From Rhodospirillales bacterium (GTDB lineage: Bacteria; Pseudomonadota; Alphaproteobacteria; Acetobacterales; Acetobacteraceae), in the NCBI GenBank assembly GCA_018971455.1, contig JAGXAV010000006.1, positions 1-17,947 of the forward strand: a DNA stretch of 17,947 nt. Direction: 5' to 3'. Every line of letters starts with the position of its first letter. The first letter of the stretch is position 1. The translations under genes and the position numbers were made by a program. Below, one piece after another: positions 7,222-14,977 of this stretch. The notes beneath the pieces are model-generated. The model was not told the DNA's origin, searched no databases, and saw nothing but the letters and a program-made list of their open reading frames with translations.

Positions 7222-8157
7222 ATGCGATTCTTTCCTCTCCTGCGGTTGCTGCCCCTGCTGCTGGGCCTTGCCGCCTGCGCCGCCCCGTCCGACGGGTTCG
7301 ACTACGCCACCTGTGGGGTGCGGCCGCGCGCTGTGTTGGCGGTGCGCATGCAGGCCGGCGTGCCGATCGTGGAGGGCACCATCAAGGGCAAGACGGTGCA
7401 TCTCGTGCTCGACACCGGTGCGGAGAGTGTGGTGCTGACCGAGGCGGCGGTGCAGCGCCTGGGGCTGCGGCTCGATCCGCATGTCGTGGTCGCCAATCGC
7501 GGCATCGGCGGCGGCTCGACGGTGATGGCCGGGGAGCTGCGTGATTTTCGCATCGGCGGGCTGGCGATTCCTGACCACGAGGTGAGCGTGCTCCCCAGCG
7601 CCGGGTCGGCCATCGCGGCCTCCGGCCTGGTGGACGGGCTTTTCGGCATGACCGTGATTTCGGTCTTCGAGGTCGAACTGGATCTCGGCCATGGCCGGGT
7701 GACCTTCTACGCCGGGCGGCTCTGCCCGAGCGTGGCGGTGCCGGCATGGCGGGAACCTTACGCGGTGGTCGATGCGGCCAGCTCGGTGCGCAAGCGCTTC
7801 ATCATCCCGGTCGTGCTGAATGGCCAGACCATGCATGCGCTGCTCGACACCGGGGCGGCCATCACCCTCGTCTCACGCGCGGCGGCGGCGCGGGCCGGCG
7901 TGACGCCGGCGATGCTGGCGCGCGATCCCCGCACGAAGCTGATGGGTACCGGACCGCAGGCGCCGGTCGCCTATGCCCATCGTTTCCAGAGCATTTCGCT
8001 GGGTGGGGAGACCTATGCCAATCCAATGATGCTGATCGGCGACCAGCCCGATCCGGGCATCGACATGATCGTCGGCTCGGACTACCTCGCCCACCATGTC
8101 GTGTGGCTCTCCTACGCCCGCAAGCGCGTCTTCATTGCGCCTGAGGCCGAGCCATGA
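7222..8157 (+). CDS. Retropepsin-like aspartyl protease, predicted lipoprotein
   Basis: This 311-residue protein is probably an envelope lipoprotein: a hydrophobic signal (residues 4-18) ends in the lipobox LAAC with C19. Two retropepsin-like halves follow, each with the catalytic triad DTG: LVLDTGAES around D64 and LLDTGAAIT around D209. Late hydrophobic-Gly segments (GLFGM, DMIVGSDYL) match the family fold. Two full lobes in one chain could form the active site internally, like pepsin, instead of by dimerising. Start ATG 7222 is preferred because it places the signal peptide at the N-terminus; an earlier in-frame ATG at 7171 lies inside an inverted repeat. Its stop overlaps the start of the CDF transporter (ATGA). 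Substrate and link to metal or B12 transport are unknown. Confidence 0.87.
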   Translation: MRFFPLLRLLPLLLGLAACAAPSDGFDYATCGVRPRAVLAVRMQAGVPIVEGTIKGKTVHLVLDTGAESVVLTEAAVQRLGLRLDPHVVVANRGIGGGSTVMAGELRDFRIGGLAIPDHEVSVLPSAGSAIAASGLVDGLFGMTVISVFEVELDLGHGRVTFYAGRLCPSVAVPAWREPYAVVDAASSVRKRFIIPVVLNGQTMHALLDTGAAITLVSRAAAARAGVTPAMLARDPRTKLMGTGPQAPVAYAHRFQSISLGGETYANPMMLIGDQPDPGIDMIVGSDYLAHHVVWLSYARKRVFIAPEAEP

Positions 8158-9050
8158 GGCGGATGGGGCGCGCCGAGCGCATCGCGCTGGGGACCATTGG
8201 CATCGGGCTGGTGGTTCTGGCGCTCAAGCTGGCGGCGTGGCTGCTCACCGGAAGTGCCGCGCTGTTCTCGGACGCGGCGGAGACGGTGGTCAATGTCGCG
8301 GCGTCGCTGGTGGCGCTGGCTGCCCTGCGCTTTGCCGCGCGGCCGGCCGATGCCAATCATCCTTACGGCCACGACAAGGCGGAGTTCTTCGCCGCCGTCA
8401 TCGAGGGCGTGCTGATTGTCGTCGCCGCAATCGTCATCCTCCAGCATGCGTGGGCGGTGTTCCGCGAACCGGTGCCGATTACTGCGCCGCTTCCGGGATT
8501 GGCGCTCAATACGCTGGCCACGTTGTGCAATCTGGGCTGGTCGACGGTGCTGCGCCGGCAAGGCCGCGCGCTGCGCTCGCCGGCGTTGCTCGCCGATGGT
8601 CAGCATTTGATGGCCGATGTGGTGACGTCGCTCGGTGTGGTGATTGGGCTCGGGCTGGCGGTGGCGACCGGTCAGCAATGGCTGGATCCGCTGCTGGCTG
8701 CGGCGACGGCGGTGTATATCCTGGTCTCGGGTGGCCAGGTGATCGGCGAGTCGGTGGGCGGGCTGATGGATGCCGCACCGGCGGCGACGATCGTCGAGCG
8801 CATCCGCCTGCTGGTCGGCCAGCATGCCGAGGGGGCGATCGAGGCGCATGATCTGCGCATGCGCCATGCGGGACGGCTGACATTCCTAGAATTTCATCTC
8901 GTGGTGCCGGGCACGATGAGCGTCTCCGACGCGCATGCCATCTGCGACCGCATCGAGGCCGCGCTGAAGGCGGAGATGGAAGGGCTGATGATCACCATCC
9001 ATGTCGAACCCGATGCCAAGGCGAAGCATCACGGCGTCATCGTGCTGTGA
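8154..9050 (+). CDS. Cation diffusion facilitator (CDF) family transporter
   Basis: CDF proteins are proton-driven exporters of divalent metals (Zn, Fe, Mn, Co, Cd) in the inner membrane. This 298-residue protein has about six hydrophobic segments between residues 10 and 205 and a cytosolic C-terminal domain (about 210-290) containing HDLRMRHAG and a late IHVEP. Family landmarks seen: LFSDAAETVVN in TM2, HPYGHDK (69-75), and H151-x3-D155 in TM5. TM2 is unusual: D40 is followed by E43 and T44, where a second Asp of DxxxD is common, so metal choice cannot be predicted. The start overlaps the protease stop (ATGA) and the stop overlaps the btuF start (GTGA), placing a metal exporter inside a B12 uptake operon. 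Confidence 0.92.
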   Translation: MRRMGRAERIALGTIGIGLVVLALKLAAWLLTGSAALFSDAAETVVNVAASLVALAALRFAARPADANHPYGHDKAEFFAAVIEGVLIVVAAIVILQHAWAVFREPVPITAPLPGLALNTLATLCNLGWSTVLRRQGRALRSPALLADGQHLMADVVTSLGVVIGLGLAVATGQQWLDPLLAAATAVYILVSGGQVIGESVGGLMDAAPAATIVERIRLLVGQHAEGAIEAHDLRMRHAGRLTFLEFHLVVPGTMSVSDAHAICDRIEAALKAEMEGLMITIHVEPDAKAKHHGVIVL

Positions 9051-9799
9051 GGGGGCTTCCCCTTCTGCTGTTGATGTTGCTGGCACCGCTGGCTGCCCGT
9101 GCCGGCGATGTGGTTTCGATGAACCTGTGCACCGACGACTATCTCGTATTGCTGGCACCTGAGCGGATTGCCGCCCTCAGTCCGTTGGCGCGGGACCCGT
9201 CACTGTCGGTGGTGGCGGCGCAGGCGCGGCATCTGCCCTGGGTGCGTGCCGATGGCGAGGCGGTGATGAACCTGCATCCATCCCTCGTGCTTGCCGCACC
9301 CTATGGCGCTCAGACGACGGTCGCCGTGCTGGAGGGTTTGGGGGTGCGCATCGAACGCATCGCGCTGGCGCAGGACTTTGCCGCTATCCGCAAAGAGACG
9401 CGCCGACTTGCGGCGCTGCTTGGTGTGCCGGCGCGCGGCGAGTCGCTCATCGCCGCAATGGATCAGGACCTATCTGGAGTTCGCACGGGCCGCAAGCTGC
9501 GCGCCCTGGCATTGGCGCCGCGCGGCTATGCGGCGGGACCCGGAACCTTGGAGGATTCGGTTCTGCGAGCGGCCGGGCTCGACGATATCGGACGGGGTGG
9601 GCGGTTGGGGCTGGAGGCAATTCTGGCGGCCCGTCCGCAATTATTGGTGGTGGCCGACGCGCCGGGCTTTCCATCCCTGGCCACGGACATGCTGACTCAT
9701 CCGATCCTGGCCGCAATCCCGCGCCGGGCGCTGCCGCCGGCCCTGCTGGCCTGCGCCGGGCCGTGGAGTGCGGCCGCGGTGGCGATGCTTGCGCGATGA
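9047..9799 (+). CDS. btuF: BtuF-like ABC transporter substrate-binding protein (cobalamin/iron-siderophore type)
   Basis: This is a periplasmic binding protein that would deliver corrinoid to the BtuCD importer. The 250-residue protein has a signal peptide (residues 1-19, ending AARA before GDVVSMNLC). The mature start SMNLCTDDYLVLLAPERIAA is the standard opening of the class III helical-backbone (BtuF/FecB) family, followed by a segment ending in NLHPSLVLA. The start is GTG 9047, overlapping the CDF stop (GTGA); its stop overlaps the permease start (ATGA). Assignment to B12 rather than to an iron chelate comes from context: an adenosyltransferase in the same operon and a riboswitch-controlled receptor next door. 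The protein alone does not settle the ligand. Confidence 0.85.
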   Translation: MRGLPLLLLMLLAPLAARAGDVVSMNLCTDDYLVLLAPERIAALSPLARDPSLSVVAAQARHLPWVRADGEAVMNLHPSLVLAAPYGAQTTVAVLEGLGVRIERIALAQDFAAIRKETRRLAALLGVPARGESLIAAMDQDLSGVRTGRKLRALALAPRGYAAGPGTLEDSVLRAAGLDDIGRGGRLGLEAILAARPQLLVVADAPGFPSLATDMLTHPILAAIPRRALPPALLACAGPWSAAAVAMLAR

Positions 9800-10746
9800 G
9801 ATACCGGGCGAGCTGGGCGTTGGCCGGATCGGTGAGCGTGCTGTTCGTCTTGTCGCTGCTGGTGGGGCCGGCCGGATTCGGTGTGCCGTCGCTACCGATC
9901 CTCACCGAACTGCGTCTGCCGCGGGCGCTGCTCGCGCTGTTGGTCGGTGGCGGTTTGGGGCTGTCCGGTGCGGTGTTGCAGGGCGCGCTGCGCAATCCGC
10001 TTGCCGATCCCGGGTTGCTGGGTGTGAGCGGCTGCGCGGCGCTGGGCGCGGTTCTGGCGTTCTATTGGGGTCTTGCGGCGGCGTTTGCGCCGGCTCTGCC
10101 CCTGGCGGGCCTGGCAGGAGCCGGGCTCGGCTGCCTGTTTCTGCTCGCGTTTGCCGGCCGGGCGATGTCGGGTCCGGCATTGATCCTCGCCGGCGTGGCG
10201 CTCTCGGCCTTGGCGGCGGCCCTGCTGGCGCTGGCGCTCACCCTTGCGCCCAATCCGTTTGCCCTGGCCGAGATCACGGTGTGGCTGATGGGGGGGCTGG
10301 CCGATCGCAGCCTGCTGCATGTGGCAATGGCGGCGCCGCCCATGCTGGTGGGCTGGGTGGTGTTGCTCCGCCTCGGACCGCGCCTCGACGGGCTGGCGCT
10401 TGGCGAGGAGGTGGCGGCAAGCCTTGGCGTGCGGGTGGCTGGCACGTTGCGGGTGGCGGCGCTCGGCGTGGCGCTGGCGGTCGGTGCCGGCGCGGCGGTG
10501 GCGGGCGGCATCGGCTTTGTCGGCCTGGTGGTGCCGCATTTGCTGCGCCCGCTGCTGGGTGAGCGGCCCGGTGGGCTGCTGGTGGGCGCGCTCCTTGGAG
10601 GGGCGGCGCTGCTGCTCGGCGCGGACCTGCTGGCGCGGCTGGCGCCGCTGCTGTTCGGCCTGTCACAGGAGCCGCCGCTGGGCGTGCTGACGGCGCTGCT
10701 GGGAGCTCCGTTCCTCGTGCGCATCGCGCGGCGGGTCGCGCCTTGA
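9796..10746 (+). CDS. btuC: BtuC-like FecCD-family ABC transporter permease
   Basis: This inner-membrane permease works as a homodimer in the type II importer fold. It has 316 residues, strongly hydrophobic, with about nine to ten helices. The hallmark segment GAVLQGALRNPLADPGLLG (about residues 59-77) is present, as is GFVGLVVPHLLRP near residue 240, the region that contacts the ATPase. It starts at ATG 9796, overlapping the btuF stop, and its own stop overlaps the TTG start of the ATPase gene. As for btuF, the family also covers iron-siderophore importers; the cobalamin assignment is from the neighbouring adenosyltransferase and riboswitch. Confidence 0.9.
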   Translation: MRYRASWALAGSVSVLFVLSLLVGPAGFGVPSLPILTELRLPRALLALLVGGGLGLSGAVLQGALRNPLADPGLLGVSGCAALGAVLAFYWGLAAAFAPALPLAGLAGAGLGCLFLLAFAGRAMSGPALILAGVALSALAAALLALALTLAPNPFALAEITVWLMGGLADRSLLHVAMAAPPMLVGWVVLLRLGPRLDGLALGEEVAASLGVRVAGTLRVAALGVALAVGAGAAVAGGIGFVGLVVPHLLRPLLGERPGGLLVGALLGGAALLLGADLLARLAPLLFGLSQEPPLGVLTALLGAPFLVRIARRVAP

Positions 10747-11432
10747 TCGGGTTCACCGCGCGAGAGGTCGTGCTCGGGGGGCGGGTGGTGCTGCGGGGCA
10801 TCGATTTTCGCGCGGATGCGGGTCAGCTTGTGGCCCTGTGCGGGCCGAACGGCGCGGGGAAATCGACGTTGCTGCGCGGCCTTGCCGGGCTGCTGGCCGG
10901 CTCCCGGGCGCCCGATCCGCGGCGCGTTGCCTATCTGCCGCAGGGCGCCCGCTGCGATTGGGGCATGACGGCCTGGGAGGTCGCGGCACTCGGCCGGATT
11001 CCCCATGGTGATGCCGCGGAACCGCCGGTGGCCCATGCGCTGGAACTTTGCGGGTTGGGCGGGTTGCAGGGGGCGCGCGTCGATCGCATGTCCGGCGGTC
11101 AGGCGCGCCGGGCGATGCTGGCGCGCGTTTTCGCCACGGAGCCGGAGGTTTTCCTTCTCGATGAACCGACATCCGACCTCGACCCCGCCGCGGCGCATGC
11201 CGTGATGGCATTGCTGCGCGAGACGGCGCATGCCGCCCGCCGCCGGGTCGTGGTGGTGGTGCTGCACGCGTTGGATCTGGCGCTGCGCTACGCCGACCGC
11301 ATGGTCGTGCTGGAGGGCGGGCAGGTGGTGGCCGATGCCGCGCCGGTGGATGCCTTGGCGCGCGCGGCGGCCGCGTTCGGCCTGCCCTGGGGGGTGGATG
11401 CCTCGCCCCGGCTGCTGCCGCCTTCAGCATGA
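10743..11432 (+). CDS. btuD: BtuD-like ABC transporter ATP-binding protein
   Basis: This cytosolic ATPase subunit powers the BtuC-type permease. In 229 residues all motifs are visible: Walker A GPNGAGKST (34-42), Q-loop in AYLPQGA (Q67), ABC signature MSGGQ (116-120, Met in place of the more common Leu), Walker B VFLLDEP (136-142) with catalytic E141, D-loop DLDP, and H-loop H175. The start is TTG 10743, within the TTGA overlap with the permease stop; a later start would remove the first beta strand. The stop overlaps tonB (ATGA). It is slightly short for the FecE/BtuD group (about 250 residues) but complete. Confidence 0.92.
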   Translation: MIGFTAREVVLGGRVVLRGIDFRADAGQLVALCGPNGAGKSTLLRGLAGLLAGSRAPDPRRVAYLPQGARCDWGMTAWEVAALGRIPHGDAAEPPVAHALELCGLGGLQGARVDRMSGGQARRAMLARVFATEPEVFLLDEPTSDLDPAAAHAVMALLRETAHAARRRVVVVVLHALDLALRYADRMVVLEGGQVVADAAPVDALARAAAAFGLPWGVDASPRLLPPSA

Positions 11433-12151
11433 GGCGGGGCTTCGTCTTTGCGGTCGTGCTGCATTTGCTGGCGGTGGCGGTGGTGATCGCCTTGAGCCGG
11501 CCTTTCGGCGCGGCGCCGCCGCCGACCGCTGATGTGCCGGCCTCGATCGAAGTGGTACTCGGCAGCGGCAACACGGGAGCGCCCAAACCCGTGCCGCCAC
11601 GACCGGCGGCGCCGACCCGTCCGACTCCCCCTCCACCGCAACCACCGGCCAAACCGGCTTCGCCGGTGGCGGCACCAGCATCGGCGGCGCTGCCACTGCC
11701 GCCATCGTCGCCCCCACCACCTCCGCCGCCGCCTGCCCGGCCAGCTCCATCAAGACCCGCGACGGCCCCGACGCAGCCGGTCAAACCCGTCCCGCCGAAG
11801 CATGACGCGAGCCCGCCCGTGCGGCTCGGTGGCGGGTTGGGCGGGCCGAGCGATCAGATCGATCCAACGCGGCAGCTGCGCGCGGCGAAAGGTGATCGCG
11901 GCAATTTGCCGCCGACCTATCCGCTGGCCGCGGCGATGCGCAACGAACATGGCAGCGTGCGGTTGCGCATTCATGTCGACGCGGGCGGCAATGTCGTCGC
12001 GGTCGACGTGGCGAAATCGTCCGGCTATGCGCTGCTCGACCGGGCGGCGCGCGACCAGGTGGCGTCGCAATGGCATTTCACGCCTGCCTTGCGCGATGGC
12101 GTGCCTGTCGGCGACGTTTTCGAACTGAACATCAATTTCGTGCTGCAGTGA
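11429..12151 (+). CDS. tonB: TonB family energy-transducing protein, proline-rich
   Basis: TonB carries proton-motive energy from ExbBD in the inner membrane to outer-membrane receptors. The 240-residue protein has a short cytosolic tip, one membrane helix (about residues 5-23), a periplasm-spanning linker dominated by Pro, Ala and Lys/Arg (about 50-130, with one run of eight prolines), and a typical TonB C-terminal domain (about 160-240). The C-terminal domain includes PPTYPLAAA, GSVRLRIHV, SSGYALLDRAA and WHFTPA. It starts at ATG 11429 in an ATGA overlap with btuD. No exbB or exbD is in the window. Its position suggests that it is dedicated to the B12 receptor encoded convergently, but it could serve others. 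Confidence 0.93.
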   Translation: MRRGFVFAVVLHLLAVAVVIALSRPFGAAPPPTADVPASIEVVLGSGNTGAPKPVPPRPAAPTRPTPPPPQPPAKPASPVAAPASAALPLPPSSPPPPPPPPARPAPSRPATAPTQPVKPVPPKHDASPPVRLGGGLGGPSDQIDPTRQLRAAKGDRGNLPPTYPLAAAMRNEHGSVRLRIHVDAGGNVVAVDVAKSSGYALLDRAARDQVASQWHFTPALRDGVPVGDVFELNINFVLQ

Positions 12152-12158
12152 GGGTGGG

Positions 12159-12722
12159 ATGGTGCGCATCGATCGGGTGGTGACGCGGGGCGGCGATGGC
12201 GGGGAGACCTCGTTGGGCGATGGGGCGCGCGTCGGCAAGGATGCCCTGCGGGTCGAGGCGTTCGGCACCGTCGACGAGGCCAACGCCATGATCGGGATGG
12301 TGCGTCGGCATGTCGATGCGGATGCGGTGGCCGATGCCATGCTGGGGCGTATCCAGAATGATCTCTTTGACGTCGGTGCCGATCTCTGCGTGCCCGGCGA
12401 GGCCGGCGCGCGACTGCGTCTCGATACGGCGCCCGCGCTGCGGCTGGAGGCGGAGGTGGAGCTGATGAATGCGTCGCTGCCGCCGCTCACCAGTTTCATT
12501 CTGCCGGGTGGCTCGGCGGGGGCGGCGCAGGCCCACGTGGCGCGGACGGTGGTGCGCCGGGCCGAGCGGCGGGTGGTGGCGCTGTCGCACGTCGAGGCGG
12601 TGAATGGCGAACTGGTGCGCTACCTCAACCGGCTTTCCGACCATCTATTCGTGCTGGGCCGGAGGTTCAATGCAAACGGCGCGGGCGATGTGGTGTGGGT
12701 GCCCGGCGCCAATCGTGGATGA
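12159..12722 (+). CDS. pduO: PduO-type cob(I)alamin adenosyltransferase
   Basis: This enzyme transfers the adenosyl group from ATP to cob(I)alamin, making adenosylcobalamin, the last step after B12 import. The 187-residue protein is a PduO/MMAB-type ATR. The N-terminal ATP-binding motif TRGGDGGETSLGDG (residues 9-22) corresponds to the usual TRTGDGG-T-SLGDG. GTVDEANA (36-43), ILPGGS (114-119), RRAER (133-137) and YLNRLSDHLF (155-164) are the other conserved blocks. It begins seven bases after tonB, with GAGGGTGGG directly before ATG 12159. It is the last gene of the operon and is followed by a stem-loop. It is unrelated in sequence to CobA/BtuR-type adenosyltransferases, although some databases use cobO for both. 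Confidence 0.95.
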   Translation: MVRIDRVVTRGGDGGETSLGDGARVGKDALRVEAFGTVDEANAMIGMVRRHVDADAVADAMLGRIQNDLFDVGADLCVPGEAGARLRLDTAPALRLEAEVELMNASLPPLTSFILPGGSAGAAQAHVARTVVRRAERRVVALSHVEAVNGELVRYLNRLSDHLFVLGRRFNANGAGDVVWVPGANRG

Positions 12723-12810
12723 CCATCGGTTGCCGCTTGGCATCGGGCGCGGATGACGGCCGGCGCGGGAAGGCCGCCTGGTCGGCGGAGCACCTTCATG
12801 CCGGGCGGCA

Positions 12811-12837
12811 ACGGGGTGTGAGCCGATCACACCCCGT
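12811..12837. terminator. Bidirectional stem-loop between convergent operons
   Basis: An 11-bp perfect stem, ACGGGGTGTGA (12811-12821) with TCACACCCCGT (12827-12837), closes a five-base loop. It lies between the adenosyltransferase stop (12722) and the receptor stop (12849), which face each other. There is no clear T-run on either side, so it is likely a bidirectional but imperfect intrinsic terminator. Bases 12723-12810 hold nothing else that I recognise. Confidence 0.72.
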
Positions 12838-12848
12838 CGTATCATTCC

Positions 12849-14843
12849 TCAGAAATGCGCGCGGATGCCGGCGAGTGCGGAGGTGCCTGGTGTCTGGAAG
12901 CCGCTCGCCGGCTCGTAATGCGAGCCACCGATGTTGCGCGCATCGACGAACAGCATGAACCGCCTGGTGATTGCGTAACTGACGCTGAGATTGAGCAGCG
13001 TGCCGCCCTTGTTTCGGCCGATGCCGGTGGAGAAGCCGTTATTGTCCACCAGGTAGTCCTGAAAGGCGCCCGTGTAGATGACCTCCGGCGCGATCACCAG
13101 GCCCGGCAGCGGGGTGAGGCGCAGGTTGGCGTTGACCTGATCGTGCGGGCGGCGCAGCAGGCGGCTGTTATCCGCGCCATTGCGGGCGTCGGTCAGAGTG
13201 TAGGAGAGGTCGGCTTCGAGCCAGGGCGCCGGGCGCACGGTCAGGCTTGTCTCGATACCCTGGGTGCGGGCGCGCGCGATGTTCTGCGTGGTGGCGGAGG
13301 AGAAGTCAGGCGCATAGACCGTGGTGATGAGGTCGTGAATGCGATTGTTGAAGTAGGTGACGCCGATCGTGGCCGCATCCTTGTGCCCGAAGGCGGGCAG
13401 GTCGATCGACCAGCCAAGCTCGTAGCCGGTGCTGCGTTCCGGCCGCAGATGGGGGTTGCCGACATAGCCGTAGCTGTCCGCACCGAACAGATCGAACAGC
13501 GAAGGGGCGCGGAAGGCGGTGCCATAGGAGGCCTTGAGGTGCGAGAGGATCTCCGGCAGCGCCAGCACACCGCCTGCACGCCAGGTGAAGGCCTGGCCGC
13601 CATAGCGGGCCGATTCCTCGCGTAGGTCGCCGGTCAGCGTCAGGCGGTCGAACAGGGTGGTCTGGGCGCCCACATGGCTGGCGTCCGAGACGGCGCTGGC
13701 GCGCACGTCGGACTGGTAGGGGAAACCGCCCGAACTCGTGTTCACGGAAGAATGTGAGCTGTCCTGGATGTGTTCGTAGCCAAACAGCAGTGCCTGTGCG
13801 CTGGCCGGCCCGAAATCGGGCAGGTGCAGCGTGTTGTTCCATTGCAGATCCGTGCGCCGGCCGTGATAGCGCGTATCACCCGAGGCCTGGTTTGGGTCTG
13901 CCGGCTCCAACGGCTCGACGTAATGGCGGTCGGTCTGCGCGCGGCCAAGAGCGAGGCTTGTGTCCAGCGCGCCATGGAACAGTGTGCTGGTGACGGCCAG
14001 GCGGCCGAACAGGGCGTTGTCCTTGCCGGTGTAGGAATTGGCGTCGTAGGACGGCGAGCCAAGCTCATCGAGGTTGAATGCCGAGCTGCGGCCACGCAGA
14101 AAGGCCGAGATTCGAGTCCCCGGGATCGGCGTGAAGCCGAGATCGATGCTGGCTAGCCTGGAGCTGAAGCCGTTCGGCGCTCCGGTGTAAATGCTCTCGC
14201 GTTTGGGCGTGCTGTCGAAGCCGCGGTCGTTGCGTATCTCGACATTGAGGTTGTAGTCGAATCGGCCGGTTGCGCCGGAGAGGCCGGCGGAGGCCAGCAC
14301 GGCGCGCGGCAGGCCATAGGCGATTTCGGCCGTGCCATGCGGACCGGCCGCGCCCTTGCGGGTGATGATGTTGATGACGCCGCCGATCGCGCCGGAACCA
14401 TAGAGGCTCGACATGGGGCCGCGCACGATTTCAATCCGATCGACGTCCCCGAGGGTGTCGGCACCGAAATTGTATTGCCCACCAGGATCGGATGGGTCGT
14501 TCACCGGCATGCCATCGCGCAGCACGAGGACGTGGTTGGAATTGGTGCCGCGGATGAACACGCTGGCATTGCCGCCAGGGCCGCCGGATTGCGCCATATG
14601 CAGGCCGGGAACCGAATCGAGCGCCTCGGCGAGCGTGGTGTAGCCGCGCGCGGTGATGGTGGCACGGTCGATGACGGTGACGCCGGCCGGGATCTTCTCG
14701 ATCAGGGTGGGGATACGGGTGGCGGTGACCACCATGTCCGGCAGGCGGATGGTGTCTTCGGGCGTTGCAGCGGTGGCGGGCAGTGCGTTCTGGGCGTGGG
14801 CGGCAGTGGATGCGAACAGGGCGGCGAGAAGCATGCGGCGCAT
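12849..14843 (-). CDS. btuB: BtuB-like TonB-dependent outer-membrane receptor (vitamin B12)
   Basis: This outer-membrane beta-barrel receptor would import cobalamin. The 664-residue protein has a signal peptide (1-17, ending AHA), a TonB-box-like segment DMVVTATR (36-43), and a plug domain (about 45-165) containing VPGLHMAQSGG, FIRGTNSNHVLVLRDG, VDRIEIVRGP and GGVINIITRKG. A 22-stranded-type barrel follows, ending in a terminal Phe (IRAHF), as outer-membrane proteins require. The best start is ATG 14843 because GGAGG lies five bases upstream; a second ATG at 14834 is nine bases later. A cobalamin riboswitch in its leader strongly supports B12 as the ligand. It converges on the btuFCD-tonB operon. 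Confidence 0.95.
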   Translation of the reverse strand: MRRMLLAALFASTAAHAQNALPATAATPEDTIRLPDMVVTATRIPTLIEKIPAGVTVIDRATITARGYTTLAEALDSVPGLHMAQSGGPGGNASVFIRGTNSNHVLVLRDGMPVNDPSDPGGQYNFGADTLGDVDRIEIVRGPMSSLYGSGAIGGVINIITRKGAAGPHGTAEIAYGLPRAVLASAGLSGATGRFDYNLNVEIRNDRGFDSTPKRESIYTGAPNGFSSRLASIDLGFTPIPGTRISAFLRGRSSAFNLDELGSPSYDANSYTGKDNALFGRLAVTSTLFHGALDTSLALGRAQTDRHYVEPLEPADPNQASGDTRYHGRRTDLQWNNTLHLPDFGPASAQALLFGYEHIQDSSHSSVNTSSGGFPYQSDVRASAVSDASHVGAQTTLFDRLTLTGDLREESARYGGQAFTWRAGGVLALPEILSHLKASYGTAFRAPSLFDLFGADSYGYVGNPHLRPERSTGYELGWSIDLPAFGHKDAATIGVTYFNNRIHDLITTVYAPDFSSATTQNIARARTQGIETSLTVRPAPWLEADLSYTLTDARNGADNSRLLRRPHDQVNANLRLTPLPGLVIAPEVIYTGAFQDYLVDNNGFSTGIGRNKGGTLLNLSVSYAITRRFMLFVDARNIGGSHYEPASGFQTPGTSALAGIRAHF

Positions 14844-14870
14844 GCGGTCCTCCACAGGCAAGGCGACGCG

Positions 14871-14889
14871 GCGCGGACCAAGTCCGCGC
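14871..14889 (-). promoter_or_regulatory. Hairpin in the btuB leader, possible riboswitch expression platform
   Basis: Perfect 8-bp arms GCGCGGAC/GTCCGCGC surround a 3-base loop, about 20 bases upstream of the btuB GGAGG. No T-run follows, so a transcription terminator is unlikely. Its 3' arm contains GGTCC, which could alternatively pair with GGACC overlapping the end of the ribosome binding site. That would fit translational control. The structural switch is inferred. Confidence 0.45.
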
Positions 14890-14977
14890 GCACGGCGTCG
14901 ATCAAGGGACGAATGCCGCCTGCGGGTCTTTCTCCCGTTGCGCCGGTGCACCCCGCCCGTCGCGCGCGCGCAGTCTC

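Noticed and set aside
10062..11267. 401-codon minus-strand open frame across btuC and btuD
   Set aside because: Antisense to genes with intact ABC transporter motifs; Ser/Pro/Arg-rich low-complexity product without a recognisable fold.
11590..11770. Repetitive CCG/CCA-rich tract resembling a DNA repeat
   Set aside because: It is explained as codons of the proline-rich linker of TonB; no regular repeat unit or spacer pattern like a CRISPR array.
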